Positions 16,352 to 25,088 of a DNA stretch of 64,000 nucleotides are shown here, piece after piece (positions within the stretch are counted from its first letter, which is position 1; every line of letters starts with the position of its first letter). Location: contig NZ_JAUSZN010000001.1 in the NCBI RefSeq assembly GCF_030817595.1, positions 2,054,001 through 2,118,000 on the forward strand, given 5' to 3'. The DNA comes from Neobacillus niacini (GTDB lineage: Bacteria; Bacillota; Bacilli; Bacillales; Cytobacillaceae). The notes below the pieces were generated by a model. The model ran no database searches. It saw nothing but the letters and a program-made list of their open reading frames with translations, and had not been told where the DNA came from. A program made the translations under genes and the position numbers.

Positions 16352-17329
16352 TTAAAATAATGCATTGTCTTTACTTTTTTTACGTACGAGATAATTTGAC
16401 ACTAACACAAGGATAAAACCCACAACGGATTGATATAAACCGGCAGCTGCTGACATCCCGATATCCCCAAGCTGCATTAACCCACGGTAAACATAGGTAT
16501 CAATAACATTTGTCGTGTCATAGATCGCACCCGAATTCATTGGTACTTGATAGAACAAACCGAAATCTGAATAAAAAATCCTTCCAATCGCCAGTAATGT
16601 CATCATGATAATAACTGGCATAATGGATGGTATAGTTATATGAATAATTTGCTTCCATTTATTCGCACCATCCAATGTGGCAGCTTCATAGAATTCTTGG
16701 TCGATTCCAATAATTGCTGCCAGGTAAATGACACACAAGAAACCAATACCTTTCCATATATTGATAAAGGTTATAATATAGGGCCAATATTTGGCTTCTG
16801 AATACCAGGAAACTTCATCGAGCCCAAGCAACGGTAGAATAGTATGGTTCAGATAACCGGTATCCTCGCTAAGGAAGGCATATCCCAAATAACTAACAAT
16901 GACCATTGAAATCAAAAATGGCATAAGGATGACACTTTGATAAAAACCTTTCGCCAGCTTATTTTTGATTTCATTCAACATAATCGCTACAGCGATAGCC
17001 AAAACAGTATTTAAAATAATAAAACCACCATTATATAGAATGGTATTACGCGTAATTACAAAAGCATCTCTTGTGCTAAACAAGTATTCGAAGTTTTTAA
17101 ACCCAATCCAATCACTTGCCAGAATCCCTTTTGCAAAATTAATATCCTTAAATGCAATGATAAGACCAAACATCGGTAAATAATTATTGATCAGTAAGTA
17201 AAGTAATCCAGGCAGCATCATGATAAATAGCGGCAGAGCCCTTTTCAATTTCATCAGTATGCTATTAACCTTCCTCACAGGCAGCGATTGGACATCTGCT
17301 TGCAAGTTTTTAACCGTAACTTCTGACAT
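16352..17329 (-). CDS. Sugar ABC transporter permease (LplB-like, CUT1 family)
   Basis: Inner-membrane permease of 325 aa with six hydrophobic helices. It has the family N-terminal stretch MLPGLLYLLINNYLPMFG and the EAA loop EFYEAATLDGANKWKQIIHITIP that contacts the ATPase. The LplB/YtcP group imports oligosaccharides, often rhamnogalacturonan or xylan fragments, with a shared MsmX-type ATPase encoded elsewhere; no ATPase gene is present here, as usual. It follows the binding-protein gene after a terminator-like hairpin and precedes the frameshifted partner permease. If that partner is really broken, this transporter is inactive. Confidence 0.92.
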   Translation of the reverse strand: MSEVTVKNLQADVQSLPVRKVNSILMKLKRALPLFIMMLPGLLYLLINNYLPMFGLIIAFKDINFAKGILASDWIGFKNFEYLFSTRDAFVITRNTILYNGGFIILNTVLAIAVAIMLNEIKNKLAKGFYQSVILMPFLISMVIVSYLGYAFLSEDTGYLNHTILPLLGLDEVSWYSEAKYWPYIITFINIWKGIGFLCVIYLAAIIGIDQEFYEAATLDGANKWKQIIHITIPSIMPVIIMMTLLAIGRIFYSDFGLFYQVPMNSGAIYDTTNVIDTYVYRGLMQLGDIGMSAAAGLYQSVVGFILVLVSNYLVRKKSKDNALF

Positions 17330-17379
17330 CCCTATTCCCCCTTTGTCCCATTTGTTGTTTAAAAAGCATTATAAAAAAA

Positions 17380-17412
17380 GAGATTAAAAATCAAATTGGG
17401 ATTTTTAATCTC
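17380..17412 (-). terminator. Hairpin between binding-protein and permease genes
   Basis: GAGATTAAAAATC and GATTTTTAATCTC make a perfect 13-bp stem with a 7-nt loop, followed on the minus strand by seven T. It lies 16 nt after the binding-protein stop. A stem with the same core occurs after the GH43 gene (22380-22412). Confidence 0.8.
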
Positions 17413-17427
17413 TCCACTTGGTGGATA

Positions 17428-18915
17428 TCATTTTTGCGTTTTAGCCCATTCATCCAATTGTTTTTGTTTTTCGGCAATAATCTTATCCATACCTGCAGCC
17501 TTCAATTCTTTAATAAATTTAGGCAATTCCGTTTCTGGATCTAACACACCGTTCTCCAAGCCGATTGTATATTTATTTACGACATTCGTAACCGCGGTAA
17601 CTTCTGTTTTAACCGGTGAACTATCAAAATTAAAACCTAGTGCCTTAGATTTAATCGCACTTTTATTAAATTCATCCGTTTGATTCCAAAGGGTTGGGTC
17701 ATCCCCTTCAAATATATAGGAGAGGAAGGAATTACCCATAGCGAAATTCATATTTAAATTGTATCCATTGTTTGTTGCATCCACGCCTTCCGGATACTTA
17801 ACCAAGGTTTCTGATACTTTTTCATAATGCTTTCCTTCAATACCCCAACTTAATAAATTGACTAACTCTTTGTCTTGATACATTAAGTTAAGAAATTTCA
17901 TCGCAGCTTCTGGAATCTTGGAACTTTGAGGAATGCCCCACATCATCGTTGTTACACCAAATGTTGTCGACACAGGTTCTCCAAGTGATGCTGAAACCAT
18001 AGGCATTTGAGTATTTTTAGATTCCTGTGAATCTACCCCTGGTTTTAACGGACTTAAATAACTAAAACCTACATTTGACTTTACTAAATTTGCGCCCGTT
18101 TCAGTATTGGTACCTGGATTTTTCATGAGAAGTCCTTCATTTTGCCATTTCCGCATTTTCTCTACAAGCTCTGCATATTCATTCGTTTCATACAGGTTTA
18201 CTACTTTCAATTTATTATCATATTTAGGTAATACACCTAAACCATCACCTAAACGATCGAACCAGTTATAGATCATCGTTGGCTGCTGTCCAGGATTAGA
18301 AGGGACAAGTGGAGTTATATCTTTCTCGTTATCCTTTATCGTTTTCAGGACTGACTCTACATCATCTAAAGTTTTTACCTTATTAACATCAATGTTATAT
18401 TTCTCTACCAAATCTTTACGCATCATAATCCCACTGGCTGAAGCCATATCTCGTTGTGTTGGGACCGCATACAATTTTCCAGCAACCTTTGATGCATTCA
18501 AATAATCTTTATCCATTACCTTTTTGATATCTGGGCCATATTTGTCTACCAAATCATCCAGTGGGAGTAATTGTCCTTTTGCAGCTTGGGAAGTGTAGCC
18601 AAAAAAGGACGCAACAAGCATTAAATCTACTTTTTCATTGCTTGATAGCATCAAATTAGTTTGTTGAACATAGTTTCCAATGTTAATGGGTGTTAATTTT
18701 ATTTTTACATTAATCTTTTCCTTGGTAAGCTTGTTAATTTCATCCTCAACTATTTTTAAATCTTTAGGAACGGAACCTGAAAACAATACCATATTAACCT
18801 CTGGTACGTCGTCTCCTGATTCAGAGCTCTCATTTGTTGAGCTTTCCTGTTTCGGACTACACGCAGAAATCAACAGTAAAAAAACTACTAAAATAATACT
18901 AATCAATTTTCTCAT
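17428..18915 (-). CDS. Extracellular sugar-binding lipoprotein of CUT1 ABC transporter (LplA/YtcQ-like)
   Basis: A 495-aa lipoprotein with a hydrophobic signal ending in the lipobox LISAC, followed by a Ser/Glu-rich linker. The rest is a type-1 extracellular solute-binding domain; its 500-residue length and motifs such as LYAVPTQRDMASASGIMMRKD place it in the LplA/YtcQ group serving oligosaccharide uptake. It is the first gene of the transporter operon and separated from the permeases by a terminator-like hairpin, giving excess binding protein. An AraC regulator gene lies upstream. The ligand is not evident; nearby GH43 suggests xylan- or arabinan-derived oligosaccharides. Confidence 0.9.
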   Translation of the reverse strand: MRKLISIILVVFLLLISACSPKQESSTNESSESGDDVPEVNMVLFSGSVPKDLKIVEDEINKLTKEKINVKIKLTPINIGNYVQQTNLMLSSNEKVDLMLVASFFGYTSQAAKGQLLPLDDLVDKYGPDIKKVMDKDYLNASKVAGKLYAVPTQRDMASASGIMMRKDLVEKYNIDVNKVKTLDDVESVLKTIKDNEKDITPLVPSNPGQQPTMIYNWFDRLGDGLGVLPKYDNKLKVVNLYETNEYAELVEKMRKWQNEGLLMKNPGTNTETGANLVKSNVGFSYLSPLKPGVDSQESKNTQMPMVSASLGEPVSTTFGVTTMMWGIPQSSKIPEAAMKFLNLMYQDKELVNLLSWGIEGKHYEKVSETLVKYPEGVDATNNGYNLNMNFAMGNSFLSYIFEGDDPTLWNQTDEFNKSAIKSKALGFNFDSSPVKTEVTAVTNVVNKYTIGLENGVLDPETELPKFIKELKAAGMDKIIAEKQKQLDEWAKTQK

Positions 18916-19077
18916 TCATTTACCCCCTATTTTTATTCAGCAATAACCCGCCTTTTAGAAAGATTCCTTCATAATTAGAATTCTTTTATATGAAAGCGGT
19001 TTATTATTGACTATTATAGAGAGGAATTTACTAGAAAACGTCCAGTATTTTAATATAAATGATATCAATTTTTATTA

Positions 19078-20007
19078 TTATTCAGAAAATAACAAATATT
19101 TATTCAAATAGCTTAAATCCTCTTCTTCGTTATATTGATACCCTTCAACTCCTTTTTTCTTTTGTCGGATACTGATAGCTTTATACGATTGCTTTTTTCG
19201 ATATTGATAGGGAGTTGAGTGGAAGGTTTCTTTAAACAGTTTATGAAAGGTATTTAGGTTAGAAAAGCCAGAATCCATTGCGATTTGAATAATGGGCCAA
19301 TCTGATTCCAGCATCGTTCGGACAGCATGTTCTAAGCGAATACCATTTAAATATTTTACAAAGGATTGGCCCATATGCTGTTGAAAATACTTGGATAAGT
19401 AAGGGACCGTTAGTTGTTCATTTTCTGCTATTTCATTTAATGTAAGTGGATGCATAAAATTCTGTTGAATATAGCTTGTAATCCTAGTAAGTCTTTCTAT
19501 ATCTTTTTTGCTGTTTCTGTATAATTGCAGATTATTGTTTACTCTAAAATGGCAAAGAAGTTTGTAAACTATATCTAACAATAGAGAATGAATTTTTACT
19601 TCATAACCATCCATTTTATTTCTTGAGAATAACATCAATTGGGCAATTAACGACCGAATTTCATCAAACCTTGCTTGTTCCACAGATTGAAAGGATTGGC
19701 AGTGAAACGTTTCATTTTCAATATTTTTGTACCATTTTTTTATTAATGAGACAGGTATTTGAAGGACTATTAGCTTATTATCCTCACTCGATTCTACTCC
19801 GTGAACTTCATTACTATTTATAAGCAGCAAGTCATCTTCTTGTAAAAAATACTCCTCTTTGCCGACAAATACATGAATCCGTCCTTTCAGAACAAATAGG
19901 AATTCAATCCTGTCATGCCAATGCATCGCTACATATTTAACACTCGTCATCAACATAAACATCGGTATTTCTTCATTCACTACTACACTTTCATATGGAT
20001 ATTTCAT
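19078..20007 (-). CDS. AraC-family regulator (cupin sensor, GH39 domain absent)
   Basis: A 309-aa regulator with an N-terminal cupin (MHWHDRIEFLFVLKGRIHVFVG, HEVHG-type turn) and two C-terminal AraC helix-turn-helices (LTLNEIAENEQLTVPYLSKYF; PIIQIAMDSGFSNLNTFHKLFKE). The start is ATG 20007 with GGGAGG upstream. Its closest look-alikes in the window are the AraC modules of the two GH39-fused regulators. After the DNA-binding domain it keeps a short acidic tail (YNEEEDLSYLNKYLLFSE) like the start of their linker and then stops, so it appears to be the unfused or truncated form. It probably controls the adjacent sugar ABC operon. Confidence 0.88.
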   Translation of the reverse strand: MKYPYESVVVNEEIPMFMLMTSVKYVAMHWHDRIEFLFVLKGRIHVFVGKEEYFLQEDDLLLINSNEVHGVESSEDNKLIVLQIPVSLIKKWYKNIENETFHCQSFQSVEQARFDEIRSLIAQLMLFSRNKMDGYEVKIHSLLLDIVYKLLCHFRVNNNLQLYRNSKKDIERLTRITSYIQQNFMHPLTLNEIAENEQLTVPYLSKYFQQHMGQSFVKYLNGIRLEHAVRTMLESDWPIIQIAMDSGFSNLNTFHKLFKETFHSTPYQYRKKQSYKAISIRQKKKGVEGYQYNEEEDLSYLNKYLLFSE

Positions 20008-20058
20008 AAAACCTCCCGAACAAATGAATAAGGTAATAGATTTGAAAAAATTCAAAAA

Positions 20059-20090
20059 AACCGCAAAAGTTTATCTATACCTTTGCGGTT
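20059..20090 (-). terminator. Terminator after the TIM-barrel gene at 20118
   Basis: AACCGCAAA and TTTGCGGTT form a 9-bp GC-containing stem followed by a run of T on the minus strand. It also ends before the AraC gene begins. Confidence 0.8.
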
Positions 20091-20117
20091 AACCACTACA
20101 AAAAAATTTAATAGTCT

Positions 20118-20987
20118 TTAAAGTACCTGAACATATTTCTCCATAACTTTTAAATCATTTGCAATACTTGTGAATTTATTCCCCAGCTGTCCTTCGTTTT
20201 CTACGATGGCATAACGAACGAATCCTAATTGATGGAGCTTTTGGTAAGTCTCTTGGAAATTGACGATACCGGTCCCTAAATTAACAAAATCATTTGGTTT
20301 TACAATCTCTGTGTAAATTTTCATCGTATCTAGGTCTGATTCTTGAGGTGAAGATGGGAATATAGTAACCGGATTTACATGCTGTCCTAAATCCTTTTGG
20401 TGGATCATATCACAGCGACTGCCCAGTTTTTCGAGTAATGCCAAAGGATCAAATCCACCCCTCATAACCCATACTAGGTCCAACTCAAATTTTACGAGTG
20501 CCGGATCAGTATTTTCTGCAAGTAGTTCAAATAATGATGTTTCTCCTACTCTCCTAAATTCATGAGCATGGTTATGATAATAAAAGCTTAAACCCGCTTC
20601 TTTGCATTTCTTCCCTATTTGATTAAGATGTTCTGCTGTTTGCAATGTGTCTTCACGGCCTGAAATAAACGCCATCGGGAAAACAATCGACTGACATCCA
20701 AGTGCTGCATTTTCTTCAACAATCCGATCCCAATCAGCATCCATTATTGAGCTCCCTGGAGCAACACCTTCATGCGCAGAAAATGCATTCAACCCTAAGT
20801 CCTTCAATTTCTGTTTGATAACTGGAAGGGAAAAAGCATCTGTATATCGCTCTCCCGTAGAAAAATTCACCGTTAGCAATTCAAGATTCTTATATCCCAT
20901 TTCTGCAACCTGCTCCAAGGTACCAAAGTAATCTTCGTTTAGTTCCTTAAATACTGAGAATAAATTTAATCCAATTTCCATTGCCAT
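20118..20987 (-). CDS. Sugar phosphate isomerase/epimerase-family TIM-barrel protein
   Basis: A 289-aa AP-endonuclease-2/xylose-isomerase-like TIM barrel. The metal ligands of the family are visible: Glu in NHAHEF, Asp in FELDLVWV, His in MIHQKD and Glu in AIVENEG. Such proteins isomerise keto-sugars or, in 3-keto-glycoside pathways, catalyse elimination or hydration. ATG 20987 follows AAGGAG. It lies between the AraC gene and an MFS transporter gene, all on one strand, with terminators on both sides, so it may be its own transcript. The substrate is unknown; the fold assignment is firm. Confidence 0.85.
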   Translation of the reverse strand: MAMEIGLNLFSVFKELNEDYFGTLEQVAEMGYKNLELLTVNFSTGERYTDAFSLPVIKQKLKDLGLNAFSAHEGVAPGSSIMDADWDRIVEENAALGCQSIVFPMAFISGREDTLQTAEHLNQIGKKCKEAGLSFYYHNHAHEFRRVGETSLFELLAENTDPALVKFELDLVWVMRGGFDPLALLEKLGSRCDMIHQKDLGQHVNPVTIFPSSPQESDLDTMKIYTEIVKPNDFVNLGTGIVNFQETYQKLHQLGFVRYAIVENEGQLGNKFTSIANDLKVMEKYVQVL

Positions 20988-21024
20988 ATCATCTTCTCCT
21001 TAACTAGTTTATTTTTGCCCGCTT

Positions 21025-21060
21025 AAAAGCTAGACAAAATCAGAATTTTGTCTAGCTTTT
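21025..21060. terminator. Strong hairpin overlapping the MFS gene end
   Basis: AAAAGCTAGACAAAAT and ATTTTGTCTAGCTTTT form a perfect 16-bp stem with a 4-nt loop. It overlaps the last codons and stop of the MFS gene. The T-tract is part of the stem. Confidence 0.75.
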
Positions 21061-22238
21061 TGATTCCATGCCACACACATAACAATACTGCCTAACAAAA
21101 TAACAGCACCAAATATAAATGGAACATTAAAGGATACATCAAATAAAATTCCCGCTAATGAAGGTCCGATAATATTACCTAAACTGCTATACGCATTGTT
21201 CATGCCTGCTGCGAAGCCTTGTTCACTTCCAGCCATTTTTGATAGCAACGTATTAATCGCCGGGCGGAGAATCGATGTAAATAAGATAAACAAGATATTC
21301 ATCATCAACATAAATAAAAAATTCCCAGATAGTAACATAACAACCATCGTTAGAGCAGATAAGAAGAAACAAACATTAATAACTCTAATCTCATCAAATC
21401 GTTGAAGAAGTTTGTCTACTAAAAGCGCCTGAATGATAACCCCAATCAAGGCTGCAATGGTCATGATGATGGAAATATCTTTAGGAGTATACTCATACTT
21501 TTCACTAACATATAATCCAAAGATTGTTTCAAAGTTTGCGAGACCAAATGTCATGGTGAAGACAAGCAGTAATAGTACGAAATAAGACACCTTAAAAGAC
21601 CTTTTGATGTCATGAACCATTCCATTTTGTTCCAACGTTGAATTTCTAAACTCATGTTGTTGTGCCTTTGACAATGACTCAGGTAAAAATATTAGAGAGA
21701 CAATCATCGCGATAACTGCGGCAAGTGCTGAAGCATAGAACGGTACACGTATGCCGAACTCTGCAAGAAATCCACCAATTCCTGGTCCAATAACAAAACC
21801 TAGCGAAATGGAAGCACCCAGTAACCCCATCCCTTTCCCGCGATTTTCTAATGTGGTAACATCCGCCACATATGCCATCGTAGCGGGTATAAGCAAGCCA
21901 ACACCAATACCCCCAATAAAGCGTGATAGATAGAGGATCCAAAGATCGGTACCGACACTAAACATAAATTGGGATATCGCAATGATCGAAAGCCCAATAA
22001 TTGTGATGATTTTCCGACCATATTGATCTGAAAGCTTCCCGCCTAGTGGTGAAAAAAGAAACTGAGTTAAGCCTGTTGCGGCTACGAGATATCCCATATC
22101 TTTACCGCTGGCACCTATTTCTGAAATAAATTTGGGAAGAACCGGAATCGCTAGCCCAACCCCTACTAATGCAATAAATGTGTTGATCATGAGAATTAGT
22201 AACGGCATATTGATCTTTACTTTTATAAACCTTTGCAT
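21030..22238 (-). CDS. MFS transporter, drug:H+ antiporter type (NorA/TetA-like)
   Basis: A 402-aa, 12-helix major facilitator protein. It contains the loop 2-3 signature GGKLSDQYGRKIITIIG, motif C in helix 5 (GFVIGPGIGGFL) and RFIGGIGVGLLIPA, all typical of DHA1 multidrug or tetracycline exporters rather than sugar importers. The start at 22238 has AGGAGAAAGGG just upstream. It is flanked by carbohydrate genes, so it may export a toxic aglycone or a sugar analogue, but nothing in the sequence proves this. Confidence 0.85.
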   Translation of the reverse strand: MQRFIKVKINMPLLILMINTFIALVGVGLAIPVLPKFISEIGASGKDMGYLVAATGLTQFLFSPLGGKLSDQYGRKIITIIGLSIIAISQFMFSVGTDLWILYLSRFIGGIGVGLLIPATMAYVADVTTLENRGKGMGLLGASISLGFVIGPGIGGFLAEFGIRVPFYASALAAVIAMIVSLIFLPESLSKAQQHEFRNSTLEQNGMVHDIKRSFKVSYFVLLLLVFTMTFGLANFETIFGLYVSEKYEYTPKDISIIMTIAALIGVIIQALLVDKLLQRFDEIRVINVCFFLSALTMVVMLLSGNFLFMLMMNILFILFTSILRPAINTLLSKMAGSEQGFAAGMNNAYSSLGNIIGPSLAGILFDVSFNVPFIFGAVILLGSIVMCVAWNQKARQNSDFV

Positions 22239-22379
22239 TCCCTTTCTCCTGTTCTAAAAATTAAAGCGGTACTTATTTAATTTTACCTGCCTTTACACTA
22301 ATTTCATTTCTCTTATTTAATCTCTTAATGGTACAATTCTTATCCTTGTTTTTTGGGAATTTTTTTAAAAAATAGAGAG

Positions 22380-22412
22380 ATTAAAAATCTAACTATGATT
22401 TTTAATCTCTCT
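22380..22412 (-). terminator. Terminator after the GH43 gene
   Basis: GAGATTAAAAATC and GATTTTTAATCTC form a perfect stem, followed on the minus strand by TCTATTTTTTAAAAAAA. It starts 12 nt after the GH43 stop. The stem core equals that at 17380-17412. Confidence 0.8.
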
Positions 22413-22423
22413 AACGACGATCT

Positions 22424-24073
22424 TTATTGTTCAGTTCCGTTATAGTCAAACCAATCAAATTGTGCAATGTTAGTACTCTCTTGTCCGTTCGAACTTGCAA
22501 ACATGCCAAGCATTGTTCCCACCATGCCGCCGACAATTTCGGGATTTATTTTTCTCGCGTCTGCCTTCTCGTATAATATGGTTAGGCTCTCGTCTACTTT
22601 GCCATAATAAAAGCTATAATCTTGTCCTTCTGCAATAATGCTCAGAATGATTTCTCCGCCATCGACTACAGTTTTTGCTAGCTCGCTTTCAGTCGTTATA
22701 CCTTTGAAGTGCGGTTGGTGCGGGTATCCAGTTAGCTCACTAGTACACTGGATCAGCCTCAGAATTTGCTGTCCTTTTTCCATCGACTGCTCGAACCGGA
22801 ATTGATGATTAGTTGCCTGCATCACGACAAGTCCTGCTGTCTCATTCTCTGATAATGCATCAAATCGCATACTAACTGAAATCCGAAAGTTTGCATGCTG
22901 TTGTCTGCGTCCGATAAAGCTTAAACTCGGAACACCCTTATCCGTTTTGGTTGCAGACAAGTCGATTTTACGTAACTCAGGGCTCATAGAACGCGGCAGC
23001 AATTTCAAAGACAACTTGCTGTCTGAGAGCGTATGAAAATCTTCATAAGGTGTGCCGAAATATACCCAAGCCATTCCTAGCTTTCCGCCCTCAAAATCAT
23101 CCCTTACCACTCTAGGCTTTTGCGCAGTGGCAGGGAGTTCAGGTGCGGGATAGCTCCATTCTACTTTCCCCGTTCCAGGGCTTATGACCGGCCAACCACC
23201 CTCCCAAACGACTGGTGCAATAAAGGTTTCCCTACCAAGGTTTTTATGATAGCCTTCGATGAGGCGTGAGGCAAGCATAACAGCATACCATTCCCCGTTT
23301 TTCAATTCAACGAAATCAGCATGGCCAACATTACAGATTGGATACTGTTTCCCTAGGTGGCGATGGGTCAAAATCGGATTTCCTGCATATCCCTCATAAT
23401 AATCAAAAATATTTTTTGCGCGTGCGATCGTGACTGCATGGAAATGTTCCGTACCACCCTCTGCAATCATCAAGTAGTAATACCCATCCTTCTTGTACAG
23501 ATGAGGAGCTTCAGGTGAAGCACAATTTGTTAAGGCTCCACCCCAAATCGTCTTTTTTTCACCGACAAGTTGCATATTGACCAGATCAATTTCACCGATC
23601 CAGATCACTTGACTTCCATGTGTGTCGTCATGACTAACTTCTCCTCTAGTACCGGTGATGTATGCCTTCCCATCGTCATCGAAAAATAAGGATGCATCGA
23701 TTCCCGGACAGCCTTCAATCCAGTACGGATCTGACCATGGCCCCTTGGGATCAGTAGCAGTCACAATAAAATTCCATTTGTCGCTGACATTTGTCGTAAT
23801 CATATAAAAGGTACCGTCATGATAACGAAGTGTTGGGGCCATGATTCCCGCTGTCATATGATCCGCCGTGGTATGCAGTTGTGACTTACGGTCTAGTATG
23901 TTCCCAATCTGCTCCCAATTGACAAGGTTCGTACTATGAAAAATCGGAACCCCCGGGAATAGGGAGAAACTCGACGTAATCATATAGAAATCATCACCTA
24001 CCCGACAGATGGAAGGATCAGGATAAAAGCCTGGTAAAATTGGATTTATTAACAGTTTTTTCTTCAAATACAT
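22424..24073 (-). CDS. GH43-family beta-xylosidase/alpha-L-arabinofuranosidase
   Basis: A 549-aa intracellular glycoside hydrolase (no signal peptide). The five-bladed propeller carries the GH43 catalytic residues: Asp in GFYPDPS (about 18), Asp in CPGIDASLFFDDDGKAY and Glu in CASPEAPHLY. The C-terminal part (from about 330) is the beta-sandwich of XynB-type xylosidases (GRRQQHANFRISVSMRF). It releases xylose or arabinose from imported oligosaccharides. ATG 24073 is only 2 nt from AGAGG; TTG 24067 is 8 nt from it and may be the real start. Upstream lies a broken esterase gene, so the original gene neighbourhood has been disrupted. Confidence 0.92.
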   Translation of the reverse strand: MYLKKKLLINPILPGFYPDPSICRVGDDFYMITSSFSLFPGVPIFHSTNLVNWEQIGNILDRKSQLHTTADHMTAGIMAPTLRYHDGTFYMITTNVSDKWNFIVTATDPKGPWSDPYWIEGCPGIDASLFFDDDGKAYITGTRGEVSHDDTHGSQVIWIGEIDLVNMQLVGEKKTIWGGALTNCASPEAPHLYKKDGYYYLMIAEGGTEHFHAVTIARAKNIFDYYEGYAGNPILTHRHLGKQYPICNVGHADFVELKNGEWYAVMLASRLIEGYHKNLGRETFIAPVVWEGGWPVISPGTGKVEWSYPAPELPATAQKPRVVRDDFEGGKLGMAWVYFGTPYEDFHTLSDSKLSLKLLPRSMSPELRKIDLSATKTDKGVPSLSFIGRRQQHANFRISVSMRFDALSENETAGLVVMQATNHQFRFEQSMEKGQQILRLIQCTSELTGYPHQPHFKGITTESELAKTVVDGGEIILSIIAEGQDYSFYYGKVDESLTILYEKADARKINPEIVGGMVGTMLGMFASSNGQESTNIAQFDWFDYNGTEQ

Positions 24074-24136
24074 CGCCTCTTACTTTTTGAGTTTTTAATT
24101 TTGTATCTATTAAACTACTAGACAATGCAGTTAGAC

Positions 24137-24378
24137 TTAATTTACATCGAATTCACTTACAAAAAGGTTCTCACTGGAATATGGAATCCAGTCGTAATTT
24201 TGGTTCGTGTTGTCAGGATCTCCATTTTTTATAAAGTGTGTCCATGCCGTTACCATTCTATCCGACAGTTCATAATCAGCTGCAGAATTTGGACGCCAAT
24301 TTCTCTTTAATGTTCCAAACATATACCACAGTTCTCCGAAATGGAATGCACCACAGTCATCCCCGGGAAGATTTCTCT
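24137..24378 (-). pseudogene. C-terminal remnant of a carboxylesterase type B
   Basis: About 80 codons encode the end of a PnbA-like carboxylesterase: LPGDDCGAFHFGELWYMFG, then ADYELSDRMVTAWTHFIKNG with the family's GDPDN, closing in a normal stop at 24137. The catalytic serine region and the other roughly 400 residues are missing; immediately upstream lies a tandem repeat array. The gene has therefore been lost except for its 3' end, probably through a rearrangement at the repeats. Confidence 0.8.
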
Positions 24379-24410
24379 TGGAAAACTATCAAACTTTCAA
24401 GAATTTATTT

Positions 24411-24640
24411 TGGTGCTCATGGGAATGGTTCCTGTCACCTTGAGCACTTATTTGGAGACCATGGCACCGGTTCCGTTCACCAGTTGGGGCATCAAGAGTC
24501 CTTTTTGGTGACCGTGGCACCGGTTCCGTTCACCGTTTGGGCACCAAGAGCCCTTTTTGGTGACCGTGGCACCGGTTCCGGTTCCCGTTCGGGCACTAAA
24601 AACCCTTTTTGCTGACTGTTGCACCGGTCGATAACAGGTT
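24411..24640. repeat. 52-bp tandem repeat array (REP-like)
   Basis: Units begin at about 24454, 24507, 24559 and 24611 (period 52-53 nt), with a diverged first unit from 24411. The core is GGTGACCGTGGCACCGGTTC, then a CGTTCACC box and CCCTTTTT. GC content is well above the surroundings, and the GGTGNC...GGCACC/GTTCACC parts are self-complementary. The look is that of the REP elements scattered through Bacillus genomes, sometimes mobilised by RAYT transposases. There is no gene inside. Confidence 0.7.
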
Positions 24641-24674
24641 CAGTCTCTTTCCTCACCCATTACTTAAGAAATTA

Positions 24675-25076
24675 TCAAACCAAAATTAGTGTCCGCTTTT
24701 GTGTACCGCCAAGAACTGTATCAGCAACTGGAGGAAAATAGGAGCAGCTATAAGTATAGTTGACTTCTATTTCATGGCTCCCTGATTCCAAACCGCCTTC
24801 TTTTGCAACAGTTAAAGTGGCAGGTTTTAAAAGACCCCAGTGAACATCACCAAGTTCTGCCATTTCAGCTTGTGTATAAGTAACATCATTAATGGTCCAG
24901 GTAATTTGATCCCCCGAGAACGTTTCCCCATCTACAGTAACAGTAGCTGGGCGCAGCTGAGAAAGCCAGAGTCCGCGATAATAAAGGGATCTGATGTTAA
25001 CCTGAAAGCCTATGACTTGTCCATTTCTTTCTACATTTTTAAATCCTCTCGATTGAATACAAGGTTTTTCTAACAT
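24675..25076 (-). CDS. C-glycoside deglycosidase beta-subunit-like protein (DUF6379), copy 1
   Basis: A 133-aa beta-sandwich protein of the DUF6379/CGDB family. The conserved course is visible: GFKNVERNGQVIGFQVNIRS, YYRGLWLSQL, TVDGE, ITWTINDVTYT, PATLTVAKEGGL and SGSHEIEV. Characterised relatives (DgpB, CarB, DfgB) form a complex with a TIM-barrel alpha subunit and cleave the C-C bond of 3-oxo C-glycosides such as oxidised puerarin. It lies 12 nt downstream of the alpha-like gene (25089), so they are co-transcribed and likely one enzyme. It is about 90% identical by hand count to the copy at 49316. The flavonoid substrate is by analogy only. Confidence 0.82.
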   Translation of the reverse strand: MLEKPCIQSRGFKNVERNGQVIGFQVNIRSLYYRGLWLSQLRPATVTVDGETFSGDQITWTINDVTYTQAEMAELGDVHWGLLKPATLTVAKEGGLESGSHEIEVNYTYSCSYFPPVADTVLGGTQKRTLILV

Positions 25077-25088
25077 TTCGATTCTCTC

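Noticed and set aside
18991..19004. cre box upstream of the sugar-binding lipoprotein gene
   Set aside because: TGAAAGCGGTTTAT matches only 12 of 14 positions and lacks the final CA, so the evidence is too weak.
24238..24615. 125-aa plus-strand frame across the repeats
   Set aside because: It reads through the esterase remnant antisense and the tandem repeats; no ribosome site and no protein-like conservation.
24411..24640. CRISPR array
   Set aside because: The repeats are directly tandem with no unique spacers, degenerate, and there are no cas genes.
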